In this document: piece by piece, positions 33,401-46,500 of the stretch
How the letters are laid out: each line of letters opens with the position of its first letter
Position numbering within the stretch: position 1 is the stretch's first letter
Notes under the pieces: model-generated
What the model was told of the DNA's origin: nothing
The model's input: the letters and a program-made list of their open reading frames with translations, nothing else
The model's database searches: none
NCBI RefSeq assembly: GCF_003672135.1
Contig: NC_039514.1
Location: 9,785,787-9,849,786, forward strand
Source of the DNA: Ooceraea biroi
Taxonomy: Eukaryota > Arthropoda > Insecta > Hymenoptera > Formicidae
Length of the DNA stretch: 64,000 nucleotides
Reading direction: 5' to 3'
Made by a program: the position numbers and the translations under genes

Positions 33401-36400
33401 TGTAATTCATGCAATGACCAGCTGGCGAAATCTGTTTTCAAATCTGCACGGAAACCGTCGGATCATTGAATTCGCAAGAAAATCGTCGTCTTTAGAGGAT
33501 ACATTCTTCGGTGCCTTTTGATTTATTCTTATTATTAATTAAAAAGTCCATTCTATTTCGCCAAAACTGGTGGTCTAACTAATCACTAAAGAGGATCCGA
33601 AACAGGAATATAAAAGCACATGTACAACCGTGCTTTAGATTTTACTTGCCTATGTAATTTTGATTAAATCGCTACTCTTGCGGATTTATCTTCTCAGTGA
33701 AATCAGCGATTTCGTGGAAAATTCGAGGTAACCGATCAAGGCTCACTTTCCCCGCTATTCACGAAAAAACGAAGCGCTGCCTAGTTTGGTCCGTGAGAAA
33801 CGAGCCGTGTCCTCGTGTTGTCGTGTGCCCTCCATTCTCTTACTCTTTCTCTCTTTCTCTCCGGACCGTCAAGAGTCCAGCCACCAACACGAGCAGCAGG
33901 ACCAAAGACGAAGGTCCTCTCCGCCACTTTCCTTTTTTCGCCATCGCGGTTGTAATAACAACCAGGCGACCGCCCGACGAGGACTTTGCGGGACGCAAGA
34001 ATCGGGGAGGAAAGGCGGACGAAGAGGAGAACGGTTGCATCGACGGGAACGAGAAGAAAGAGAGAGAGAGAGATACGCGGATTATGCCGACGACATGCCT
34101 GGGCCGGCGAACGGAGACACGTTCAGGCATTTAAACGCACTCGAACCCGATCATCCTTTTTAGCCACGCGCTATCGGGCTCGCCTATCTTGCGTTTGCGA
34201 TTCTTCTTGATTTTCTCTCCGTTCTCGTCGCGAATCGTCAAGGCCGCGAGCGAGATATCGGGAGGATGGGGAATTAACTGCGGAGATGTGTGCCACATGT
34301 CGATTCTCCTCCGACAAGAAAATCATTAACTCTGTCTACAGAATTCATGTGCTCCACGCGTTAGTTGGATTCACGTTGCATGTATCTATCTGGAAATTCA
34401 ATTTTACATGAAAAATTTGGCAAAAATGAGACAAAATAATTGTGACTCGAGAAAACGGAGAAAACCGAAGAGGGATTCTCGTTCATCGAGTTCATGCCTA
34501 AAATATTCGCGGCGAGAATGAATGGCGGCTTGTTTGGGAGACGGTGCAATTGGATTACTCTACGTCCGTGCAAACGTTAGCTAATTTACGAGATCGCGAC
34601 GGTAAGTCGCTGCGGACGGGGCACGGAGGCGACGGCGTCGCGGAAAACGCGGCGAAATTCCACGGCGGATTCCAGAGAGGCCGAAGCCGTCCACGCCTAA
34701 CGTGACCATTTAAACGCACATTTAAAGGCCCTTAAATGCCTCCTCCTTTTCTTCTTTTTCTCCGCTGCTACATCGAGCCGTGAGCGCGTGAGATCCGAGA
34801 GACGAGGCGGGATATCGACGTCTTCTACCAGTCCATAAAATCGAGATACAAAAGCGATATTCCCCACATTCGTCGCGTTCCGTTTACGATTCCCGTGCGC
34901 GTAACTGAAACCGGTCCTCCAGCCTCGAGGGGAGGCTTCAAAGTGGCGGAAAATGGGACGGTGCGCCTCCCCGCGTGATGATTTAATGTCGCAATGTTTT
35001 GTTGTTTCACTACGTGATTGCTATTATATGTTCCGTCATTAAGAGTACAAAATTATAGTACATACTTTTGCCAGGAGTACATAATATGCACTGTATGTAG
35101 AGTATGTCATTTAGTATTATATATTACTATTTATGTTGAATTATTATTGTATTATAATATTATATCTATGTATTATATGTATTGTATTATGTATGCCGTG
35201 ATAACAAGAAAAACTTCAACACACGTCGCCTCGTCGTGCGAGAAAGATCATCCTTTACGGAGCCCGCGGGCTCGCCCGTCTCTCTTCTTCAACGTGCTGA
35301 TCCCGAGTGACGAAAGGCGTAACAGCGGCAATAACGTAGACGGATTATCCTTCTGAGCGGAACGCGAGCTGGCACGAGCTGTCGCACGATGTCATCCATG
35401 CATGCGATCCATTTGATGAAAAACAACACGGAAAATGAGGAAAAGTGAGGAAGACGAGCTGCTTGCGTGACGATTACGCGACGGTTTCCACTGTAATATT
35501 CATAGACGAACACATCGTTAGCATGCATGCTCCGATAGCAAAACGCAGGCGTAAAAGCAAGCGTATTTTTTCACGAGCCGTCTTGCGCGTTCGTCGACTC
35601 GCTCGGAAATGCTTATGTGATCGCCCTCATATTCAAGAAAACCAACGCACACCAAGAAAAGCAGGAAGTCGCAACACGAGTATCTCTTCGTAAAGAGTTT
35701 TTAATAACGATTCTGTTATTGTTATCTTGAGATTACGTGAAGATTACGTAATGATTCTTACTTCTTCGGTGTATCGGACGAGTGACGGTATCAAACGTCG
35801 AACTTAATCAGCCGGAATAATATCGAGACACGTGCGATTAATAATTGGACCATCGAGCGGAACTTGGACGGGCCACTCGTTTCAATTATGAATTTCTCAT
35901 TGTCCGCGTTGATAGCACACTATCTATCTAATAATCCTAATTCCTCACTTCCTTCCTCTCGCTTCTCGATGATCATGATTAATTACGAATTCTCACCTCT
36001 AGCGCTCAACGCGATGAAGGTCTGCGCATGCCTCCGGACCATCTCGATGTCCCAGCTGCTATTCTGCAATTGCAATCTGCTCTGCAATCTGGTCAGAATA
36101 TGCACCAGGAAGTCACCGGGCGTGACGGCGGACAATTCCCACTTCAGCTTGGAGACGACCAGCTGCTCCCACCTCTGCAACAAAAATTATACATTAGATG
36201 CGCGCTCTCCTCGATCGACTTAGCGACGCGGACGCTCCTGAAGCCTCTCTACGCGACAAAAGCGATAAGACCAGATTCGCCATCAATCGCGATCAACAAT
36301 GGAGTGCGTAACCCGTTCGTCATGGTAGTTTTCTCCGCCACTGGATTTTATTTATACAAATTAATTACACACATGCGGAGTACATCGTGTTACATTGTTA

Positions 36401-39400
36401 CGTGCGTTACAATGAAGGATGTCGTACGTTACATCGCGCGACATTACTTCCCACGAACCTGCCAACCCTTCACGATCACACCAGGTGCGATACCACCATG
36501 TGTCATTATTATCTCGACAACGGTGACACCGACGCTAGCGTCACGCGGAAAAAGTACCGGCCTCGCGCGCGAGGATCCATCGAAGAACCATTAGAACCCT
36601 TTTCTTCCTGCCGGGGACGAGAGAGCGAGAACGAGAAAGAGAGGAGGGGAGAACACGATACTTTTCACAACGCGGATTTTAATGGGAAACCCGCGAAGCC
36701 CTTTAAACGCGGAAACGCGGCCTTTAATCGCCGGTAATTGCGGGCAGGTGCGACGACGACGAATCACGCGCGGCGTCGTCTCGAAATATCACGCAACCTT
36801 GATCTTTCTCCGTCTATCTCCTCCTTCCTCCGTTCCGTTGCGGTGAACATGAAGAGAAGAGCAAGAAGAGAGAAAGAGAGAGACTGACTACTGACAGAGA
36901 GAGATCTGGCCTTTCTTCATGGAGGAGCTTTACTACGTCCGCTCGCTTGGAGTACGTCGTAGTAGTAGCCCCGTTCTCTCTCGACCGTGAAATTACACGG
37001 CGGGAGTAACGCGCGCGCGCGCGGTGAGTACTACTACTACTACTTGTCCTTCGTCTTGATTAAAAGTCCATTGAATTCGGCGAGGCTGCCTCTGCCTGTC
37101 TCCTCCTCGTTCCCCCCTCGTCCTCCACCATTTCGTTTCTCCTGCCATCACTTCCCCTCAGCTGTGACGAAACCAGCCGCGAGCGACGCGCGGCTCCACT
37201 TCGCGCGCGAGCGAGCGGATCCGCTCCGAGGGCCGTCCCCATCGAGAGAGGGAAACGAGCGAGTACGTGGCACGTGACGTAATTGTGCTAGACGCGATAA
37301 ATCACGGCAAGATATTATTATGATTATTATTATTATTACGCTCTCCTGGCAATATATATCAACTTAATTAATTAACGTGAACTGAAATTTACGCACGTAA
37401 GACGCGTAACGAGGCCACGATTCTTCTTCCAGTGCGAGCGGAAGCCGTTTAACACAGTGCGGTTGGCGATTATAATTCTCCGAGGCTAGATTTCGCGTGT
37501 CGTCGTGCAGATGATGTATCCTTAGACGAGTCTTACATGGACGAATAGGATCCGCGATAGAATAATTCGGCATTGAATTCCCTTTCCCTCCTTGAGATCC
37601 CTCGAGGAGATACGATCGCGATGTGAAACGCGAAATAAAATTCGCGTAAGAAGATTACGAAGGTACGGCTATAATTCGCAAGAGGAACAGAAGGAACAGA
37701 GGGATGACCTATCTCCTCTCTATCCCTTTCCTTTCCTCTCGTTCCCTCTCGTGGTCATCGCGTAAGCGAACCAAATTAAAGTCCTCGTCGGATGGAAGAG
37801 GATGTGCGCTCGAGGGAAGACAGACCGAGGGAGTCTTTCTCTCTTTCTCTCTTTCTTTCTCTCTCTCTCTCTGTCTTCTCTTCGAGTTATTCTCATCCTT
37901 GAAGGGGTTCCGCGCTCGAGTGCGCGCGTGCGTGCGTGAGTTCGTGCGTGCGTACGCTCGCCATTCGCGCTTGCCGGCCCTCGCTCGCACACAACGTACT
38001 CTGTTCTCCCTTTCTGTCTCTCTCTCTCGTAGTGTCGGAAAACCGGTGAATGAAACAAAGGCCCGTACACACCGCGGAGCGTGTAGGAGGCGAGCGACGA
38101 CGATGACAACGACGGATATAGCGTAAGCTACTCTTCCAGCAGGCAGAACGGATCGTCATCGCGCAATGTCCCATTTTGCGGGCCCGCGGATATTTCCCCT
38201 TTGACGGAGCAGCTCAATTATAACTTTAATGACGCTATTGTTCGTTACACGGCTAAATCATGTTCGGCTCCATTATTCTATTACGCGACGTAATTATTCT
38301 CGCTCTACTGTGTGACGTAATTATCTCCGTCGAACATCAGGTTTAGCGCAATTTTCTTAAACACGTCACGTCAAAAATCGTGTTCAACGTGACGCGCAAT
38401 AAGTTTGATAATGAAGCTTGGTTACTAATAAAATTAATAGCATTATTATTATTACGCTCTCCTGGCAATATATATCAACTTAATTAATTAACGTGAACTG
38501 AAAATTACGCACGTAAGACGCGTAACGAGACTACGATACGACACCAATATCGCTCGGTTCCATTACTTCAGCGGTTTCACGCGGGTTCTTAGCTTTATTA
38601 TTTCGTACTACGATCCCATTAAAGAAGATTGCGATTATTATTAATCATAAATATTATGGGACACTGCAATTACTTGCAATGGCAAGTTCTTTTTGCGAAA
38701 TTTACAGGAAATTACATCGTAATCAATAATCCGGAATGTGGAGCCGTATAAATATTTATGGTGCGCGGAACGTTATGGAGTTCCAATCCGCTCGGTGTGC
38801 TTACAATACATATGTAAACGCTTCGTCGTCGCTCGTCGCCGAGAACTCGTCGGGGTGCAGCAGACCAGGATGCACTCTCGTCGCGTGCACGCACAGCACG
38901 CCATGACGCGTACGTAACGTAATGACACGTAATGATCCACAAGTGGGGAAGGGGGGGCGGCAATGATCCACCCCAGGGATGGTCAGTGAACGCGATCAGT
39001 GACGATAAGCGTGCCTCGCGTCGTCTCGATAATCAGGCTGGCCGTTGCCCTCCCTCCGCGATACATTATATATCTAATTTCCACATTGCATTAAAGTATA
39101 TTACGTTATATTACGTTATATTACGTTATATTACACTCGTTACGCTAAAGGCACTGAGTAACGTGGCTCGCAATGACAACTTAATTCTTAAATCGTGGCG
39201 AACAACGTAGATCGATTTAACAAAGATCAAAGCACGTTTCGCAGATATCTGCAAAGTTGCGCGCTGCGTTTTATGATCAATAATTTAAGTGTCTCGTTTA
39301 TTAATCTATAAATTGTTAATTATAAAGTTTAAATTATCAATTAATTGTACTGTGTTGAATTATTTGTCCTATTTTTCTTTCTTTCTTTCCGATCGAGCAT

Positions 39401-40499
39401 AAATCGATCCGATCGAACATAAATCAACATGAGAAACTCGGCGGGAGGAGGAGGGGAGGAGAAGGTTTGCTGGAACTTTGGAGGGCGAGATTTATCATCC
39501 GTGACGATTGGTGATAAACCGCGATCGCCCGTAACCCTGACTTCCGTTCTTCGGCATCGACGTGCATCATAAATCGATACATCTCCAATCACGTCGGATC
39601 AAGAGAATTCGAAGTGAAGAAAGAGGGACAAAGGGGGATGAACGGAGGAACAGAGAGGTGCCGGAGCATGCCGTGGGACATGGGAAAGCAGGTGTCAACT
39701 GTGACACTCTCGTTTTCCCGGGCGCAATTTCCTTCCGATGCACTTTGAGGGTAGAAGGAGGGGGGGGGGGAGGGAACGATTGTCCCTCGAGTGACCGCGA
39801 TACGTTTCGGAATCGACGCGTAGCCCCATATGGTGTAATATTCCGTAATCTGCAATCTGCAACCGAGTTTTTTTACATTTCGGATATTTAACACGCAACT
39901 CGAGATATTTATCCATTCGGAGACCCCTTCCGCTCTTTCGCCCTCTCCCTCTGTAGAACAGAGACGTTTAAGAGATCATTCAGATGCCTTGCTGCGGAGT
40001 TTTGGAATGCCCTGCCTCTCGAGATTAGAACGATCAAAACGGTTCAAGGTTTTAAAAATGGCTTGTATGAGTATCTCTTAGCTACAGTATCGGGATGATT
40101 TCTTACCTTTCGTTGCGACTTTCTTTTTTTTTGTGTATGCATTTTATATTTGATTTTTAATTGTACCTGCTCATTTTTCTTTTTCTTTTTCTTCTTTTCA
40201 TTTATATGTTTGCTTTATATACTTTGTATCTACATATATGTTTAATGCTTGCTGAACTTATTTTATTTGCTATATTATTATTATTATATTATACTTTGTA
40301 TTCTATTTTCACTTATTTTATTTGCTTTATTATTATTATTTTTTTTATGTATTGCGTTGTTGATTTGTATTTTCTTTCTTTTTTTTGGCTGTATCACTTT
40401 TATAATATTTGTGATCTTACATGTTTCTCATTATTATGGTTGTATTTAAGTTGGTTAAGCGCTTGAGGGGACTTGTCCCAGGGCGCCAATAAACGTCTT

Positions 40500-40530
<31 letters not shown>

Positions 40531-43500
40531 ATCTGTCTCTTATCACTCGTTATTCGTTTATCACATTGAATAGTATTACGCGTCGCTCTCTCGGGCAAGC
40601 CGGGGACCGAATAATGCAATCGGAAGATTGACTTTATTTAACGCGCGTGCACATGCGAGCAGGATTCACGCGGGGGCACGCAAGCGTCCGTGCGTGCATG
40701 TGTGCGCGTAAGGCGCGCAGTAGTAGACCGCGCAATTTAATCGCGAGTGCGTACGCGATAAAGGCCGATTCATATTATACGACGTGCACCGGCAACGACG
40801 CGGCAGAATATTATGCAGCGAAGAATAATGAAGCGGCGGGGCCGTTTATCACGTTCGAAGTACGACAGTTGGAATAAAAAAAGGATAAGAAAACGCGAAC
40901 GAGGCCAGGAGCCTCGCACCGAGAGGCGGAGGAAAGGAGAGGAATGTTTGCGAAACGCGTGCAGTAAATTCAGGAAATTTTTACTCGAGTTTTTTAAACA
41001 CTTTTGCAAGATAAAACAAGTTGAGACTTTAATTTTCAATGTTTAATATTATCGTTATATTATAATATTATCGTTAATAATATCGTTTCGATTGCTCGTC
41101 AAGCATCACTTATTACTATCCAACAAAATATTTGACTGGATGCTCGAGCTTTAGTACGAATTTTGCTATGCAATTACAATTCAGTAAAGGCAAGGAATTA
41201 ACACGTCCGAGAATATCGTGAACGAAAGTTACATGCCTGGCCAGCTGAGACGTAAAGATACGGAGGCTTTTCACGGCACTCACGCTCGCATTTCCGGTCC
41301 GCGATTTACGGCCGTTCTCGATTCTCGCCGCCACCAGTATCGGCGGCTAGGTCAATAGCTATCAAGCGATCAATAGCGATGCAGACACGATAGAAAAAGA
41401 GACGAAGAGGAGTACGGTACGTTTATGCGTTTCATTCATGTGCGCGCGATCGCGTTCGCACGGTTCTGAATCGCGGCCCGTTTTCCCGAGCGTGAGAAAG
41501 ACAGTGTCGTGTGGCGTGCCACACCGTGACTCTCTTTAACGTGACCATCAGCGCCGAATATTCCGTGACACTCACGGGAAAGGGAGATCAGTGCGCCGCG
41601 ATAGTGTTGCCTCGCGAACGAAAACGCGTAATTACGATGATTAATTGTAATTACCGCGCGTATCCACGTGGTTCGGCCGATGGCGCTCGTCTCTCTGTCT
41701 CTCTCTCTCTCTTTGTTCCTCTGCTCCTCCTCTTCTCGTAGGACCGGTACCATGCCGGCTTGTGGGTGGTGAGATCGCCGACAGGTGGTCAGCGGGAGGG
41801 ATGCACTAGGGAGGACGAGGGGAGGACGCGGAAAAATGGTTTTGTAATCCCATCGGAAGCGTGACGCCTCCCTCAACCCTTCCGAGTATGGATGGAGCAG
41901 AGATGAATTCGTACACTCCAAAATTACGAGTCTTCCAGGTGCTATTCGATTTTCCCGATAACGTACAATTTCGCCCCAGGGGAGTTAAAATTTTATTTTC
42001 TAATAAAAAAGAAAATGGCGAGCTGTGGCGAACCGGACTACGCGACTGAAGTTTGTGCGGAGACCAAACGCGATGTGAGAACAATGAAACCGGGGGGTAC
42101 GCAAGAGGACGAAGGAGGCAGGACCCCGTTGTCCGCGCCGCTACCTGATCATTTCCGAGAAGCCGAGGGGGCCTTCGATTTATCTGGTTCGCAACGAGAG
42201 ATCGATACGAGCCTAGGCTCACGAACCGCAAAGAGCTAGCGGTCGTAAACGAAGGGTCCAGGTGATATTTCCTCGTCACCCCATGCCGAAAGGGAGCTTA
42301 ATTATAAGTTATATCTTTCGACGCAAGTCTAGATTACGTAACAATAGTTTTGTAAGTATCAAGATTGCACAAGTTTAATACGTAATTAATTTAATAAAAT
42401 GTGCAATTCCCAAGATTACGACAAACAAATATTTTGTCAACTTATGGATTTTCTATGCACTTTTTTTTTTCTAAACTGATTAAATGTTACTATCATATCA
42501 TTGTAAAGCTTCGCGATCGATATGACAAATGGAGCAACGTTGAGTTTGAAGTCGTTTGAATTTTTGGCGGAGGATGCAATTATCGGTTCCGAAATCTGTT
42601 GCTATTTTCGAGAAATTCTATTAGCGCGAGTTTCACAGGTGGTTAAACTAAAGAGGGATGCCGAAAGAGAAGGGAAGAGGACGGCAGGGCGATGCCGGGA
42701 TCGTAGGGCGGCGCCTGTGAGCAAGGTGTTTACCATTCTGACCAAAAATAAAGTGCAAAGGCCAGACTCCCTCTCGGGGCCCGACATAACTGGCAACAAA
42801 AACCAGAATCACCGTCCGTGCATTCCTCGCCCACCATTGGCGTGGCTCTACTTAGACTGTCGTCATTAAACTAAAGACCAAGTAATAAATACTTTTGCCC
42901 AATAAAATACATTCTCTGCATACAGAAAACCCAAATCTGTTATAGCAAAATATTCGAAAAGTGCAGTAATAAATAAGCAATATAACAACCGTAATAATAA
43001 AAAAATAATAAAAATAATAAAACATGCCAAGATTATAAAAGATATTCAACCAGATCTCTAAGAACAAATTTATAAAACAAAATATAAAACTATACATATA
43101 TAGGTATTCAAAAAATAATATAAAATAATTCTCAATGCAAGTCATCTGATGATAATCTTCGCTGCGTGGTATTAGCTCTCCCCCCCCACGTTTACATATA
43201 TACATACACATACACATACATATAATTTTTAACCATTCATGTACGGGCTGCAATTTTAACACCGGCCCCGTTTACCAGTCTTTAGCCTAATCGCGCGGGT
43301 CCCGCGGATCTGCGTGCGCCGCCAGCTCAAAGCTAATTATGGGGGACGCTGATAGCCGAAAACCTGGTGTCGAGCACTCGTCGCGAGACTGGGAGAGACT
43401 CGAAGAACCCCACGGGAGAGAAACCCGATTTAATTGACGTCGGCTACGCCAATGGGGCCGGCTCCTCTCTCTCTCTCTCTCTCTCCCTCGAAGGTTACTT

Positions 43501-46500
43501 CCAGGAACCGCCTTTTGCGGGACACATCTGCTCCGGTTACCGGAGCGCGTACCCCGGGTCCTTTTTCGCACATAAGAAACCTCCTTCTTCCTTTCCTCGC
43601 CTCTACCGGAACACCGCGCCGACCCAGGGACCCCCTTTTATTTCTCCCGCGCGACCGGACCGGGATTTTAATTTTCACAGAAGCCGTAAGATCGCCGACG
43701 ATTTAACGAATTCGCAATTAATCCCCGGCCCTGGGTCGAGCAACAAAAACTGCATCAGGTATACCAGGTCGTCCAGAAAAAAAAATCGCGAATAGCTCAA
43801 TTCGGGGGTTTTGGGATTTATAAGATGATTCGAATTCCGGTTTTTAAATTGTGGCCCGCTATCACAATCGCGCGAAGCTTTCTTCTGTTAATAATAAACT
43901 ATCGTCGTCTTCTCATTAATGCGACTGACAATTAATTAAATTAATTAAAGCGCAATATCGGGCTCTGTTCGTTATCGCCAAGTTTGTGGAAATTCTGATT
44001 TTTGCGTTAGGCAAATGTGAACGATGAAATGATTTACGTTTTAAATGAGAGACCAATAAAGTACTCGGGTGTCAGTGATACGTCGTTTTTGAAAGGCACG
44101 GCGTGCTGGCTTCGATCTGCCTTCGGCGCGTCTGACGTAGCACCGGATGTAACTACTGGCTCGCCATTCAGAGTGGCGACTGCGCGCAACTTCTCAGAAT
44201 ACATCGCACGAGAGATGCTGTTATTCATTCATTCGGTGTCTGTCCATCCACGTTTGAAAAAATGGAATCTTATAATATTATTATACTATTATTATTATAA
44301 TATTACGGGACCTGATATCACCGGCATAAAATAAACGCACGTTGCATGCATAATGCACCCACGTGCGTGCATGCCGTCCCGGTCGAGGAATTGGATCAAG
44401 ACGGATTAATCACCGGAAGTGATCTATTATCGGAAGGAAGACGGACGCTCGCTGGTGACGATGCGACACACTGCTGGTCGCGTTGCTCCACGTCAAAAGT
44501 ATGATTTACGACGTCATCACAAATCTCCATTCGCTCCGGGAACGCTCGCTTAATAATGTGACTCAAGCAGGCTTAATTAAGGCCCGCCAGAAACTTTCCA
44601 GGAAAAATATCGATACGCATGTGTGTACCTGGAGTACGGGTACCCGCATGGCGATTAACGAGCCGAAAAAAAAGAAATAGAAGAAGGAAAAAAGAAAAAG
44701 GAAAAGAGTCGGTTCCGTCGCGGCAAAATCAAGAACGATCGAAACGCGACAAAACCGTTATAACAAATTCCGGGCGAGAGCGAGAGCGTAGTAAAAAATA
44801 AAAACCGTTCTAGCCGGTCCGACAGGGACCGAAACGATTAAAATCCACCGAACACGTTGGACAACTCCCTATAGCAAAGCGTAACGATAAACTTTGCCGC
44901 TTTGGCAATCGAGAGTATCGAGCAATAAATCGGTCAAAGATAACACTATTCGCCATCAAACGTACGTTTAGTTGACTTTCATGTCACCCGGATCGTTAAG
45001 TTCACCATTATAATATGTCTATATAATAATTTCCATAATTGTAACATGTACAAATTTCAAGTTGTCTACAAATGCACCTTGTCCCTCATGATTCTCTCTT
45101 AAACAGTGATTACATCTTGCAAATGGAAATAACTGCGTGTTATAATACCATTCACGTGTCCCAACACATTCATCGCGCGTGGGTCACTGATGACAGTGAA
45201 CGCGCAAAGAAGCGACGCAGAATGCTGAACAGAACCGATATCTCTGAGAAAAATGTCTCCCGAAGCGATGTGAGAATATTTTCTTTTTATCGGAGTCCCG
45301 CTGCCCTATATTCGGTTTCACGGTTTTCGGGGTGAAACGCACGGGACGATCCGAGGGATCAGGTTCTCGGGGCGGTAAGGCTTCCGGTAAGGATCCCGGG
45401 TTCGCGATCGTGCCGAAAGGCAAGGATCGCCATCCGTTCTTCTTTTCGCGTCGCGCACATGGTGGGATTTGGCCGTGCCACGCCGCCGCGTTGTGCCACC
45501 GATACGTCACATCCGCACTCACGAACTCGAGGCCGCACTCGGCCGGTCCGAAAGAACTGATCGCTCGCTCCCCTGTTGGTTTAGAAGTTAGAAAGGCGGT
45601 CCCGTGACATATAACGCGGCGACCTCGACTCGGCTAACATTTACGCAGATTCGGCGCGGAGGAAGCGAATATTTGGATGTAACGTTATTCACGAGCCGCG
45701 CGTTCGTTGCATAACAACTAATACTGCTATTGTCATTCACAATGGAATTGTGAATTATGCGCGATCGATCCGCTCGCTCGTGAGTGTGTAATTGTCGCGA
45801 GCGCGCACGTGCGATTAATCGATACCGTGACGTTATCGAGGATTACCGCAAAATCATGTGGAATATCTACCTGCCTGTCACATGCATATTCAAACATGAT
45901 AGACCGGGAGACGCGCAGAGAGAAAGAGAGAGACTATTATTAGCCTGCGAAGTTAGAAAGTCGACTCGCGACTCGACCATTCGGCCTCGAGTGTCCGCAA
46001 TCGAGCAACATTCCGGCGAGCCGCGTTTGTTCTTTTAATTAGACAGACGAAATTATTGCGGCACGGCGATTATTGATCGCCTATCTGTCGTGCACGCGGT
46101 CTGCAACGCGCGTTTATAAAATTGACATTCTGCCGATAAACGTCCTTCTCGATAGACCGACTGGTCATCAAGAGAGACGTTCCAGCAGAACCGACGTCTT
46201 TCAAGCCCTCGCGCAAGATCGTTTCGTAAAATCGTTCATGCTATTGATATGTCTTCCTTTCGTTCGTCATTAATGCTTCATCGCGATCGCTCGGGTCTTT
46301 ACTTCCTTTCTCATCTTCGTTCCTTTGCGGCTCTTCTTTGATTTTGGTCACGATTCCGTCGATTCCGAGGAATGGCAACGTTCCTCCACGATCGAGGGCC
46401 TTCAAAGTCAGTCTCGGTGCTCGGGTATCCTCCATCTCGGGTTCGTCAGCTCGCGAAATCTATTGTATCGCGCACCGTCACGCCGACGACGCGTATTTCG

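Noticed and set aside
33697..34163. Overlapping open frames of 125-145 codons in cyclin D intron 3
   Set aside because: Arginine/serine-rich reading of purine- and pyrimidine-rich DNA on all frames; no family match.
40161..40466. 101-codon hydrophobic frame on the plus strand
   Set aside because: It is the T-rich 3' UTR of the non-LTR retrotransposon copy.
42852..43262. 136-codon hydrophobic frame on the minus strand
   Set aside because: A+T-rich simple-sequence DNA read as phenylalanine, isoleucine and tyrosine; no conserved motif or splice context.
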